Shown here: piece after piece, positions 8,269 through 16,051 of the stretch
Numbering within the stretch: position 1 is the first letter of the stretch
Layout of the letters: the number at the start of each line of letters is the position of its first letter
Assembly (NCBI RefSeq): GCF_000377945.1
Contig: NZ_KB898926.1
Location: forward strand, 43,841-107,840
Direction of reading: 5' to 3'
Source: Thioalkalivibrio sulfidiphilus
Lineage (GTDB): Bacteria > Pseudomonadota > Gammaproteobacteria > Ectothiorhodospirales > Ectothiorhodospiraceae
Length of the DNA: 64,000 nucleotides
Made by a program: the position numbers and the translations under genes
The notes under the pieces: model-generated
What the model saw: only the letters and a program-made list of their open reading frames with translations
Database searches by the model: none
Told to the model about the DNA's origin: nothing

Positions 8269-8967
8269 ATGATGTTGATCAAGAAAACCACCCTTGCGGC
8301 CGGTGCCGCCGCCCTTGCGGCCCTGCTGATCGTTGGCTGCGCCGCCACCGATACGGCTGACACCGCCACGGCGGCCAAGCCGGACTACACCAAGATGAGC
8401 TCCAAGGAACTGGCCGAATACCTCATCTTCGAGGCCGGCGGCTTCCGTCTGGATCAGCCCACCCAGGAAGGCACCACGGTGCGCGAGCGTCAGACGCAGG
8501 ACAACCTGCAGAAGATCTGCTCCGAGACCCGTAACCAGCCCTCCCCGGAGCAGGCCGGCCAGATCATCGCCGATGCCCGTGCCTCCATCACCTATCCCGA
8601 AGGTGGCATCCAGCTGGGTGACTGGCGCAAGGGCCGCGAACTGGCCTGGTCCGGTTTCGGCTTCCGCGTGGGCCACAACAACGACGACCACAGCCGTCGT
8701 GAAGTGGGCGGCAACTGCTACAACTGCCACCAGATGGCCACCGACCGTGTCGGCGGTAACCTGGGCCCCAGCCTGACCGGCTATGGCAAGAGCCGTGGCA
8801 ACAACGACGCCACCCGTCGTTTTGTCTACGAGATCATCTACAACGCTCATGCCTACTTCCCCTGCACCAACATGCCTCGCATGGGTGCCAACGGGCTGCT
8901 GAGCCAGCAGGCGATTGCCGACATCATGGCCTACGTGCTTGATCCGGATTCCCCGGTCAACAAGTAA
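8269..8967 (+). CDS. soxX: SoxX-type c cytochrome, copy 1 (predicted lipoprotein)
   Basis: SoxX is the monoheme electron-accepting partner of SoxA. The 232-aa precursor has a lipobox LIVGC with C24 as the predicted lipidated residue, so it is probably membrane-anchored. The heme site is C150-Y-N-C153-H154, and the distal ligand is probably M202 in NMPRMG. The segment between the signal and the heme (about residues 38-140) carries a conserved cysteine, C84. A good AGGAG Shine-Dalgarno precedes the ATG. An intrinsic terminator follows, so soxA1-soxX1 is likely a bicistronic unit. Confidence 0.92.
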   Translation: MMLIKKTTLAAGAAALAALLIVGCAATDTADTATAAKPDYTKMSSKELAEYLIFEAGGFRLDQPTQEGTTVRERQTQDNLQKICSETRNQPSPEQAGQIIADARASITYPEGGIQLGDWRKGRELAWSGFGFRVGHNNDDHSRREVGGNCYNCHQMATDRVGGNLGPSLTGYGKSRGNNDATRRFVYEIIYNAHAYFPCTNMPRMGANGLLSQQAIADIMAYVLDPDSPVNK

Positions 8968-9012
8968 GCACCTGATGTCCTAGCTGTCGCTTCGGCGTTC
9001 AGCGAAGCCTTG

Positions 9013-9043
9013 AGGCCACCGGCGTCAGCCGGTGGCCTTTTTC
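9013..9043 (+). terminator. Intrinsic terminator after the first soxAX pair
   Basis: GGCCACCGGC-GTCA-GCCGGTGGCC forms a perfect 10-bp stem with a 4-nt loop, followed by TTTTT. It lies 46 bp after the soxX1 stop and separates the first and second sox pairs. Confidence 0.93.
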
Positions 9044-9072
9044 GTTTCTGTGTCTCTGTACTGGACGTGAAA

Positions 9073-9130
9073 AATAAGTAATTAATCGAATACTTATTCT
9101 TGTTGACAAGATCCGGCGTTGGCGCATATT
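9073..9130 (+). promoter_or_regulatory. Candidate promoter with operator dyad for soxAX copy 2
   Basis: A perfect 8-bp inverted repeat, AATAAGTA (9073-9080) and TACTTATT (9091-9098), sits directly upstream of a perfect -35 TTGACA (9103-9108). A -10 candidate, CATATT, lies 16 bp further at 9125-9130. The AT-rich dyad in GC-rich DNA suggests a regulator site, for example of a sulfur-responsive ArsR-family protein, but the regulator is unknown. The rest of the 392-bp gap (8968-9359) holds the terminator and a leader of about 225 bp without recognisable features. Confidence 0.5.
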
Positions 9131-9359
9131 GATGCCACCGCTGTAACCGGGCCTCGCTTCAGTTCGAGGCTCTTGCTGCGGTTGCTCCGTCGGCAGGACG
9201 TGGTTTTCTGTCGGTGGTGTGACGACTGTGGTATCCTCGACAGTGCTGTCCCCCCCCCGTTCTGCCTCAACGAGACCCGGCCCGCCCCAGGGACCGGGAA
9301 CTTGTGCGGTGCACATCATCCCCCTTAACCGAAGTCACCGTTGTGGTGGAGGTTTTTCC

Positions 9360-10202
9360 ATGATGAAGAAAGTGTTGCTGGCCTTGCCCGTGGCCCTGGC
9401 GATCGGCGTCGCGGCCCATGCGCAACCGGCGAAGGATCCCGTGTTGGTGCTCGAGGCGTTGATAGGCAAGGTGGATTCAGCCTACCTGACCCAGAGCGAG
9501 CAGAACCTGATGATGATGGCGGACAATCCCGCCCTGTGGACCATGGAGGATGGCAAGGCCCTGTTCCACACCCCCCGGGGCCCGAACAACGTCTCCCTGG
9601 AAAGCTGCGATTTCGGCAAGGGCCCGGGCGTGCTGGCGGGTGCCTACACGGAACTGCCCCGCTTCTTTGCCGATACCGGGCGGGTCATGGACCTGGAAAG
9701 CCGCCTGGTGCATTGCATGATGACCCTCCAGGGCTTCCCAGCCGATGACCCCGCGGTGCGCGTGCGCGACGGCTCCAACTCGGACCACATGAAGCTGCAG
9801 ACCTATATCGCTGCCCAGTCGAGTGGCATGCCCTGGAATCCGCCCATGAAGCATCCCCTGGAGAAGGCCATGCGTGATGCCGGCGAGTACATCTTCTATC
9901 GCCGCAGCGGCACCATGGACTTCAACTGTGCCACCTGCCACACCCAGACCGGTAAGCGCGTGCGCGCCTCGGTGCTGCCTAACTCCAGCATTCCAGAGGA
10001 GTGGACCAAGGCAGTCTCCTGGCCTGCATTCCGCGTGGGCCACGACCACGTGCGCAGCAGCCAGCACCGGGTGCGTGAGTGTTACTGGCAGATGCGTCAC
10101 GCGGTGCCCATCGGCGGTTCCGATGCCACCATCGCGCTGATCTCTTACTGGACCGATCTCGCGCGCGGCCAGCCGGCAATCCTGCCTGACATGAAGCGCT
10201 GA
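9360..10202 (+). CDS. soxA: SoxA-type c cytochrome, copy 2
   Basis: This 280-aa paralogue is closely similar to the SoxA at 7410 along its whole length: the SEQNLMMM stretch, DFNCATCHTQTGKR heme motif, CYWQMR active-site cysteine and C-terminus RGQPAILPDMKR are shared. The signal peptide ends AAHA. As in copy 1, two N-terminal cysteines (SCDFG and VHCM) replace the first heme. The ATG at 9360 follows GGAGG by a few bases. The pair probably arose by tandem duplication of soxAX. Confidence 0.92.
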   Translation: MMKKVLLALPVALAIGVAAHAQPAKDPVLVLEALIGKVDSAYLTQSEQNLMMMADNPALWTMEDGKALFHTPRGPNNVSLESCDFGKGPGVLAGAYTELPRFFADTGRVMDLESRLVHCMMTLQGFPADDPAVRVRDGSNSDHMKLQTYIAAQSSGMPWNPPMKHPLEKAMRDAGEYIFYRRSGTMDFNCATCHTQTGKRVRASVLPNSSIPEEWTKAVSWPAFRVGHDHVRSSQHRVRECYWQMRHAVPIGGSDATIALISYWTDLARGQPAILPDMKR

Positions 10203-10227
10203 TCCCGACGCAGACTGGAGACTTGAT

Positions 10228-10929
10228 ATGATGACCCTGAACAAGACCCGCTTTGCGGCCGGACTAGCCGCGATCACGCTGATGCTGCTGGTCACTGCCT
10301 GTGCTGGACCCGAGTCCGGCAAGGCGGATGCATCCGGCAAGGTCGACTACACGAAGATGAGCGCCAAGGAACTGGGCGAGTACCTGATCTTCGAGTCCAA
10401 CAGCTTCCGCCTGGACATGCCCACCCAGGAGGGGACGACCGCCCGGGAGCGCATGATGCAGGATGACCTGCAGATGCTGTGCTCCCAGACCCGCAACCAG
10501 CCCAGCCCCGAACAGGCAGGCCGGATCATTGCCGAGGCGAGGGCCTCGATGAAGTATCCGGAAGGTGGTATCCAGCTGGGTGACTGGCAGCGGGGCGGCA
10601 ACCTCGCCTGGGGTGGTTTCGGCTTCCGCCTCGCGGATCAGTCCGACGACCACAGCCGGCGTGCAGCGGACGGCGCCTGCTACAACTGTCATGCCCTCTC
10701 ACCCCAGCGTACCGGTGGCTCCCTGGGGCCGAGCCTGACCGGTTATGGCAAGAGCCGCGGTGACAGCGAGGCCACGCGTCGTTTCATCTACGAGATGATC
10801 TACAACCCCCACGCCTATTTCCCCTGCACCAACATGCCGCGCATGGGCTACAAGGGCGTGCTCAATGAACAGGCCATTGCCGACATCATGGCCTACCTGC
10901 TGCACCCGGATTCCCCGGTCAACAAATAA
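10228..10929 (+). CDS. soxX: SoxX-type c cytochrome, copy 2 (predicted lipoprotein)
   Basis: This 233-aa SoxX is highly similar to copy 1. It has a lipobox (LVTAC), a CYNCH heme motif, FPCTNMPRMG with the likely methionine ligand, and the same C-terminal ADIMAY...HPDSPVNK. It starts 25 bp after soxA2, exactly the spacing seen in the first pair, which supports duplication of the whole two-gene unit. A terminator follows. Confidence 0.92.
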   Translation: MMTLNKTRFAAGLAAITLMLLVTACAGPESGKADASGKVDYTKMSAKELGEYLIFESNSFRLDMPTQEGTTARERMMQDDLQMLCSQTRNQPSPEQAGRIIAEARASMKYPEGGIQLGDWQRGGNLAWGGFGFRLADQSDDHSRRAADGACYNCHALSPQRTGGSLGPSLTGYGKSRGDSEATRRFIYEMIYNPHAYFPCTNMPRMGYKGVLNEQAIADIMAYLLHPDSPVNK

Positions 10930-10966
10930 CAGGACGATCGTTGCGCAGGGATGCGCCGCATTGATG

Positions 10967-11006
10967 AGCCGCCGGTGCTTTGATACATGAGCCGGCGGTT
11001 TTCTTT
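10967..11006 (+). terminator. Intrinsic terminator after the second soxAX pair
   Basis: CCGCCGG (10969-10975) pairs with CCGGCGG (10992-10998) across a 16-nt loop and is followed by TTTTCTTTT. The long loop makes it weaker than the terminator after pair 1. Confidence 0.75.
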
Positions 11007-11219
11007 TGTCAGCAGATGTGGTCTAGAGCGACGGTGACGGTGTGTGCCTCGTCGCCTGCCTGTCGCGATGTGCGTGACCTCCAGGCCTGCCGCGCTTGCG
11101 CATGGGGCGGCCTGCTGATCGGGAGCCTGCGGCTGACGACGGGCACGGCCCGCCCTATGTGTCTGCTGATGCGCATTCAAAGACAAGATATTTGCCGTGC
11201 ACGACACTAAAATGGCGGC

Positions 11220-12035
11220 ATGCGCGTATTGTTGTTGCCAATCCTTCTCGCCTGTCTCGGTGCAGGCCTAGTCCTGGCCCAGCCAGCCCCGGTGCCCGAA
11301 GAAGGTGCCGACAGCATCGCCGACTACCGGCGCATGCTGCGGGAGGGCAATCCCGGAGAATTGTGGGTGGCACGGGGGCAGCAGCTGTTTCATGCCCCCC
11401 GCGGTCCCAATGCCGTCTCCCTGGAGGCATGTGACCTGGGCCTGGGCGCTGGTGTGCTGGATGGCGCCTATGCCGCCCTGCCGCGCTATTTCGAGGACGC
11501 GGGCCGGGTGCAGGACCTGGAGTCCCGGCTGGTGCACTGCATGGTGAACCTGCAGGGCTTTGACCGGGCGCAACTGCTCCAGGATGCCTTCTCCACCGGC
11601 GAGCGGGAGTCGGACATGGAGGCTCTGGCGGTCTACGTAGCCTCCCGCTCCAATGGCATGCCGCTGGACGTGCAGCTGGAACATCCCCGGGAACTGGAGC
11701 TGTATCGCATCGGCGAGACCCTGTTCCACCGGCGCAGCGGACCACTGGACATGTCCTGCGCCACCTGCCACAGCCGGGAGTCCCGCCGTATCCGCCTGCA
11801 AACCCTGATGAACATCAACAGCCCCGTGCAGGTGCGCGAGGTGATGGGCAGCTGGCCCACCTACCGGGTGTCCCACGGCACGGTGCGCACGCTCCAGCAC
11901 CGCATGTGGGACTGCCACTGGCAGATGCGCCTGCCCGATGTGGAGTATGTCTCCGATGCCACCGTGGCGCTGATCCTGTATCTCACCGAGCAGGGCAGGG
12001 GAGGGGTCATCGATGTGCCCAGCATCCGTCGCTGA
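11220..12035 (+). CDS. soxA: SoxA-type c cytochrome, diverged copy 3
   Basis: This third SoxA homologue (271 aa) has a signal peptide ending LVLA, the heme site C180-A-T-C183-H184, and C232 in DCHWQMR as the predicted active-site heme ligand. C71 and C107 match the cysteine pair of the other copies. It lacks the SEQNLMMM stretch and the last segment ends VIDVPSIRR. It is clearly more distant from copies 1 and 2 than they are from each other. It could be an older duplication or a separately acquired pair, and may have a different substrate or partner. Confidence 0.88.
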   Translation: MRVLLLPILLACLGAGLVLAQPAPVPEEGADSIADYRRMLREGNPGELWVARGQQLFHAPRGPNAVSLEACDLGLGAGVLDGAYAALPRYFEDAGRVQDLESRLVHCMVNLQGFDRAQLLQDAFSTGERESDMEALAVYVASRSNGMPLDVQLEHPRELELYRIGETLFHRRSGPLDMSCATCHSRESRRIRLQTLMNINSPVQVREVMGSWPTYRVSHGTVRTLQHRMWDCHWQMRLPDVEYVSDATVALILYLTEQGRGGVIDVPSIRR

Positions 12036-12723
12036 GCGTGCCCTGGGCGCAGCTGCCCTGGTCCTGCTGATCATGCTGGCCGGCTTCTCCGCGACGACAC
12101 AGGCGCGCGGCCTGAGCGCCCTGGAGCGCCAGGTGGAGGCGGTGATCCGCGACAGCTGGGGCGATCTCTCCGGCCAGGAGGCCCGCCGCCTGGTGCAGGA
12201 CGACACGCAGCTGGATTGCAGCCGCGCGCGCAACCAGCCGGGTCCCGCCCTGAGCGAGGAGATCCTGAGTCGGGAACGGGCGCGCATCCGCTATCCCGAG
12301 GGGGGGCTCAGGCCGGGTGACCCGGTGATGGGTGCGGAACTGGCCCGCAGCGGTTACGGCGGCCGGGTGGGCGCGCGGCGTCCCGATGACCCGGGCCGTG
12401 CCAATGGCGGCAACTGCCAGGCCTGCCACATGCTCGAACCCCGCGACGATGCCGGCGGCACCCTGGGCCCGTCCCTGGCCGGCTATGGCATCGGCCGGGG
12501 CCTCGATCCCGAGGCCCTGCGCCATCTCTATGAGCGCATCTACAATCCCCAGTCCCAGATGCCCTGTTCCGCCATGCCGCGCTTCGGCCATAACGGCTTC
12601 CTGACACCGGAGCAGATCCTGGACATCGCCGCCTATCTGCTGCACCCGGATTCCCCGGTCAACCGCACCGAGACCCTGCGCGAGGCCCCGGCCGATCCCG
12701 TCCGTCCCGTGGCCCCGCGCTGA
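12013..12723 (+). CDS. soxX: SoxX-type c cytochrome, diverged copy 3
   Basis: This 236-aa SoxX-like protein has the heme motif CQACH, then GPSLAGYGIG and a likely methionine ligand in AMPRFG. Unlike copies 1 and 2 it has no lipobox; the N-terminus looks like an ordinary cleavable signal (ALVLLIMLAGFSATTQARG). It overlaps the end of soxA3 by 23 bp, so translation is coupled, whereas the other two pairs have 25-bp gaps. The C-terminus extends about 19 residues past HPDSPVN and is Pro/Arg-rich. rlmJ starts 5 bp downstream. Confidence 0.87.
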   Translation: MCPASVAERALGAAALVLLIMLAGFSATTQARGLSALERQVEAVIRDSWGDLSGQEARRLVQDDTQLDCSRARNQPGPALSEEILSRERARIRYPEGGLRPGDPVMGAELARSGYGGRVGARRPDDPGRANGGNCQACHMLEPRDDAGGTLGPSLAGYGIGRGLDPEALRHLYERIYNPQSQMPCSAMPRFGHNGFLTPEQILDIAAYLLHPDSPVNRTETLREAPADPVRPVAPR

Positions 12724-12728
12724 TCCCC

Positions 12729-13574
12729 ATGCTGAGCTACCGACACGGTTTTCACGCAGGCAATTTCGCCGACGTGCACAAGCACGCGGTGCTGGCCTGG
12801 ATCGTCCAGGCGCTGACCGCCAAGGCCAAGCCCTTCTGCGTGCTGGACACCCACGCCGGCGATGCCGGTTACGACCTGGCGAGCCAGTGGGCCGAGAAGA
12901 CCGGCGAGTGGCGCGAGGGGGTCGGGCGGCTCATGGGGTGCCCCGGCGCGCCCGAGGCCATCGCCCCGTACCTGCAGGTGCTCGAGTCGTTCCGCGCAAG
13001 CCATGGCGAGCGCGCCTATCCCGGCTCGCCCGCCATCGCCCGAGGCCTGTTGCGTCCCGGCGACCGCCTGGTGCTCGGCGAACTGCACCCGGCGGCCTGG
13101 GAATCCCTCAGGGGCTTCTTCGCCGGGGATGGCCAGGTGGCGGTGCACCGGCGCGACGGCTGGGAACTGCTGGGCGCCCTGCTGCCGCCGGTGGAGCGGC
13201 GTGGCCTGGTGCTGGTGGATCCGCCCTATGAGCGTGACGAGGAATATCAGGCGGCGGCCCAGGCCTTGACGGACGCGTCCCGGCGCTGGCCTTCCGGGGT
13301 GTACCTGCTCTGGTATCCCCTGCTCGCGGCCGGCCGGCACCAGGCCATGCTGCGTAAACTCGAGGCGGCCAGGCCCGGCCCGATGCTGGTGGCGGAGTTG
13401 TGGACCGCGCCCCTGGATACCCCGGCGGGCCTGAATGGTTCGGGACTCTGCATCCTCAACCCGCCCTGGCGGCTCCACGAGGCCCTGGCGAGCCTGCAGC
13501 CCTGGCTGGTCGACTGTCTCGCGCCGGGCGGCGCCGGCGGCAGCCGCCTGCACTGGGCCATCCCCGACGCTTGA
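12729..13574 (+). CDS. rlmJ: 23S rRNA (adenine(2030)-N6)-methyltransferase RlmJ
   Basis: RlmJ (281 aa) methylates A2030 of 23S rRNA. Family hallmarks are the N-terminal MLSYRHGFHAGNFADVHKH, the SAM-binding LDTHAGDAGYDL (about residues 38-49) and the catalytic VDPPYE loop. The gene follows soxX3 by 5 bp and may be co-transcribed with it. The downstream heat-shock promoter of htpG overlaps its stop codon. Confidence 0.93.
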   Translation: MLSYRHGFHAGNFADVHKHAVLAWIVQALTAKAKPFCVLDTHAGDAGYDLASQWAEKTGEWREGVGRLMGCPGAPEAIAPYLQVLESFRASHGERAYPGSPAIARGLLRPGDRLVLGELHPAAWESLRGFFAGDGQVAVHRRDGWELLGALLPPVERRGLVLVDPPYERDEEYQAAAQALTDASRRWPSGVYLLWYPLLAAGRHQAMLRKLEAARPGPMLVAELWTAPLDTPAGLNGSGLCILNPPWRLHEALASLQPWLVDCLAPGGAGGSRLHWAIPDA

Positions 13575-13597
13575 AATCCCCCGCCAAGACCCCATTT
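13570..13597 (+). promoter_or_regulatory. Sigma32 heat-shock promoter of htpG
   Basis: CTTGAAA (13570-13576) and CCCCATTT (13590-13597) are separated by 13 bp. They match the RpoH consensus CTTGAAA-N(11-16)-CCCCATnT at every defined position. The -35 element overlaps the rlmJ stop codon, and the promoter is 84 bp upstream of the htpG ATG. Confidence 0.92.
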
Positions 13598-13680
13598 GTT
13601 CGGTACAGCTTCGTGCGCTGTCCCGTCTCAGGTTCGCGGGATGGCGTCCATTTCAATGTACCTGATCCAAGGGAGGTCCC

Positions 13681-15567
13681 ATGTCCGTTGCCGGTCACAA
13701 GGAAACGCTGAGCTTCCAGACCGAGGTGAGCCAGCTGCTGCACCTCATGATCCACGCCCTGTACTCCAACAAGGAGATCTTCCTGCGCGAGCTGGTCTCC
13801 AACGCGGCGGATGCCTGCGACAAGCTGCGCTTCGAGGCCCTGTCCGACGATGCCCTCCTGGAAGGGGAGGGTGAGTTGCAGATCCAGGTGGAGTTCGACA
13901 AGCAGGCACGCACCGTCACCGTCCGCGACAACGGCATCGGCATGAGCCGGGAGGAGGTGATCGAGAACATCGGCACCATCGCCAAGTCCGGCACCAAGGA
14001 GTTCTTCTCCCGGCTCACCGGCGACCAGGCCAAGGACGCCCACCTGATCGGCCAGTTCGGCGTGGGCTTCTACTCCGCGTTCATCGTCGCCGAGCGGGTG
14101 GAGCTGACCAGCCGGCGTGCCGGGATGGGGCCGGAGCATGGCGTGCGCTGGGTCTCCGAGGGCACCGGCGAGTACAGCATCGAGACCGTGGAGGCGCCCC
14201 ATCGCGGCACCGAGATCGTGCTGCATCTGAAGGCCGACGAGGACGAGTTCCTGGACGGCTACCGCCTGCGCCACATCATCACCCGCTACTCCGACCACAT
14301 CCCCCTGCCCATCCGCATGCGTGCCTTCAACGATCAGGGCGAGCCGGGTGAGGAATGGGAGACGGTGAACAAGGCCAACGCCCTGTGGGCCCGCTCGCGG
14401 AACGAGATCACGGACGAGGAATACAAGGAGTTCTACAAACACGTGGCCCACGACTTCGAGGACCCGCTCGCCTGGACCCACAACCGGGTGGAGGGCCGCC
14501 AGGAGTACACCACGCTGCTGTACATCCCGAAGCGTGCGCCCTTCGATCTCTGGGACCGGGACCGCCGCCATGGCATCAAGCTCTACGTGCGCCGGGTGTT
14601 CATCATGGACGACGCCGAGCAGCTCATGCCCGCCTATCTGCGCTTCGTGCGCGGCGTGGTGGATTCCAGCGACCTGCCGCTCAACGTCTCCCGCGAGATC
14701 CTGCAGAACAACCGGCTCATCGACGGCATGCGCGCCGGGTCCGTGAAGAAGGTACTGGGCCTGCTGGAGGAACTGGCCAAGGACAGGCCCGAGGACTACC
14801 AGACCTTCTGGTCCGCCTTCGGCCAGGTGATGAAGGAGGGACCCGCCGAGGACTACGCCAACCGGGCGCAGATCGCCGGCCTGCTGCGATTTGCCTCCAG
14901 TCACACGGGCGAGGCCACCCAGGACGTGTCGCTCGCCGATTACATCGGGCGCATGAAGGAAGGCCAGAAGGCCATCTACTACATCACCGCCGACAGTCAC
15001 GGCGCCGCCGCCCACAGTCCGCACCTGGAGGTGTTCCGCAAGCACGGGGTGGAGGTGCTGCTGCTCTCCGACCGAGTGGATGAGTGGCTCATGAGCCATC
15101 TCACCGAGTTCGACGGCAAGCCCTTCAAGTCCGTGTCCAAGGGCGCCCTGGACCTGGGTGAACTGGAGACCGACGAAGAGAAGAAGGCCGCCGAGAGCGC
15201 GGAGAAGGAGGCCGGCGACGTGGTCGCCAGGCTCAAGACCGCCCTGGGCGATAAGGTGGATGACGTGCGTGTCTCCCACCGCCTGACGGATTCGCCCGCC
15301 TGCATCGTGCTCAACGAGCACGACATGGCCCTGTACATGCAGCAGTTGCTGCGCCAGGCGGGCCAGAAACTGCCGTCCACCAAGCCGGTGCTGGAGATCA
15401 ACCCGGGCCACGCCCTGATCCAGAAGCTCAAGGACGTGGACGAGGCCCAGCTGGGCGAGTGGGCCGAGATCCTGTTCAACCAGGCCCTGCTGGCCGAGGG
15501 TGCCCAGCTGGAAGACCCTGCCGGCTTCGTGCGCCGCCTGAACAGCCTGATCCTGTCGCGGCTCTAA
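13681..15567 (+). CDS. htpG: Molecular chaperone HtpG (Hsp90)
   Basis: This is the cytosolic Hsp90 homodimer, 628 aa, normal length. The N-terminal GHKL ATPase carries [13 protein letters not shown], the DNGIGM loop and [11 protein letters not shown]. The middle domain has the [15 protein letters not shown] segment, and the C-terminal dimerisation domain is complete. AAGGGAGG precedes the ATG by a few bases. Heat induction is expected from the sigma32 promoter directly upstream. Confidence 0.97.
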   Translation: MSVAGHKETLSFQTEVSQLLHLMIHALYSNKEIFLRELVSNAADACDKLRFEALSDDALLEGEGELQIQVEFDKQARTVTVRDNGIGMSREEVIENIGTIAKSGTKEFFSRLTGDQAKDAHLIGQFGVGFYSAFIVAERVELTSRRAGMGPEHGVRWVSEGTGEYSIETVEAPHRGTEIVLHLKADEDEFLDGYRLRHIITRYSDHIPLPIRMRAFNDQGEPGEEWETVNKANALWARSRNEITDEEYKEFYKHVAHDFEDPLAWTHNRVEGRQEYTTLLYIPKRAPFDLWDRDRRHGIKLYVRRVFIMDDAEQLMPAYLRFVRGVVDSSDLPLNVSREILQNNRLIDGMRAGSVKKVLGLLEELAKDRPEDYQTFWSAFGQVMKEGPAEDYANRAQIAGLLRFASSHTGEATQDVSLADYIGRMKEGQKAIYYITADSHGAAAHSPHLEVFRKHGVEVLLLSDRVDEWLMSHLTEFDGKPFKSVSKGALDLGELETDEEKKAAESAEKEAGDVVARLKTALGDKVDDVRVSHRLTDSPACIVLNEHDMALYMQQLLRQAGQKLPSTKPVLEINPGHALIQKLKDVDEAQLGEWAEILFNQALLAEGAQLEDPAGFVRRLNSLILSRL

Positions 15568-15593
15568 CCGACTGACCGTTCCATGTACCCCTG

Positions 15594-15622
15594 AAAGCCC
15601 GGTCTTCGGACCGGGCTTTTTT
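15594..15622 (+). terminator. Intrinsic terminator of htpG
   Basis: AAAGCCCGGTC-TTCG-GACCGGGCTTT is a perfect 11-bp stem with a stable TTCG loop, followed by a T-tract, 26 bp after the htpG stop. Confidence 0.95.
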
Positions 15623-16014
15623 GTGTCGTCAGGATCAGGTTGGGTGGCACACCAGTTTCCCTCAGAACCAAAAGCCTTTCTCTCGTGGAGGGCGGAGGCG
15701 CTGGGAAGATCGCAATCTGATTTCTCGCAAAGACGCAAAGAGGCGAAGAAAAATCCAACAGTTTCAAAAGCTTTTCTTGGCGATGAGATGCTCTCCTGCC
15801 TCTTTCTGGCTCGGCATCTGAAGTGCCACGAGGGAGGCGTTAACAACCATCGAATGAAGAAGGGGGAGGCCGTATCCGAGAGGATTACGGTGGGCCTGGA
15901 TCTGGCAAAGAACGTGTTTCATGGGGTGTCTTTGCGCCTAGGCGTGAGGGCCTTTTTGGGGTTCCCCAGTGACCCTGCGCCTCCGCGAGAGACTGGCTTG
16001 TGATCACGCCTCTA
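15623..16014. other. Gap between htpG and tonB with repeat debris and IS remnant
   Basis: This stretch has no intact gene. It contains a single fragment of the CGCAAAGACGCAAAG-type intergenic repeat (about 15727-15750) and a truncated transposase start (15854 onward). It looks like a site of past insertion and decay. Confidence 0.6.
15854..16003 (+). pseudogene. Remnant of an IS110-family transposase N-terminus
   Basis: The frame reads MKKGEAVSERITVGLDLAKN then VFHGVS. The string ITVGLDLAKNVF is the hallmark beginning of IS110-family DEDD transposases. After about 28 residues the similarity stops, and the frame runs into non-homologous sequence ending at 16003. The remaining roughly 300 residues of a transposase are absent, so it is a dead fragment. 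Confidence 0.7.
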
Positions 16015-16044
16015 TTGACAATGAGAACGATTCGTATTCATACT
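16015..16044 (+). promoter_or_regulatory. Promoter with Fur-like dyad for the tonB-exbBD-hemP cluster
   Basis: TTGACA (16015-16020) and CATACT (16039-16044) are 18 bp apart. Between and across them lies an imperfect dyad, AATGAGAACGA / TCGTATTCAT (16020-16041), with 8 of 11 positions symmetrical. It resembles known Fur boxes (AATGAGAAT-type). Iron repression fits the genes downstream. The predicted transcript would begin at or next to the GTG at 16052. Confidence 0.6.
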
Positions 16045-16051
16045 CGCGTTC

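Noticed and set aside
13456..15846. A 796-codon open frame on the minus strand across htpG
   Set aside because: It is the antisense shadow of the clear HtpG gene, with a Leu/Val/Gly/His-rich translation of the kind produced by GC-rich third positions. No domain or ribosome site.
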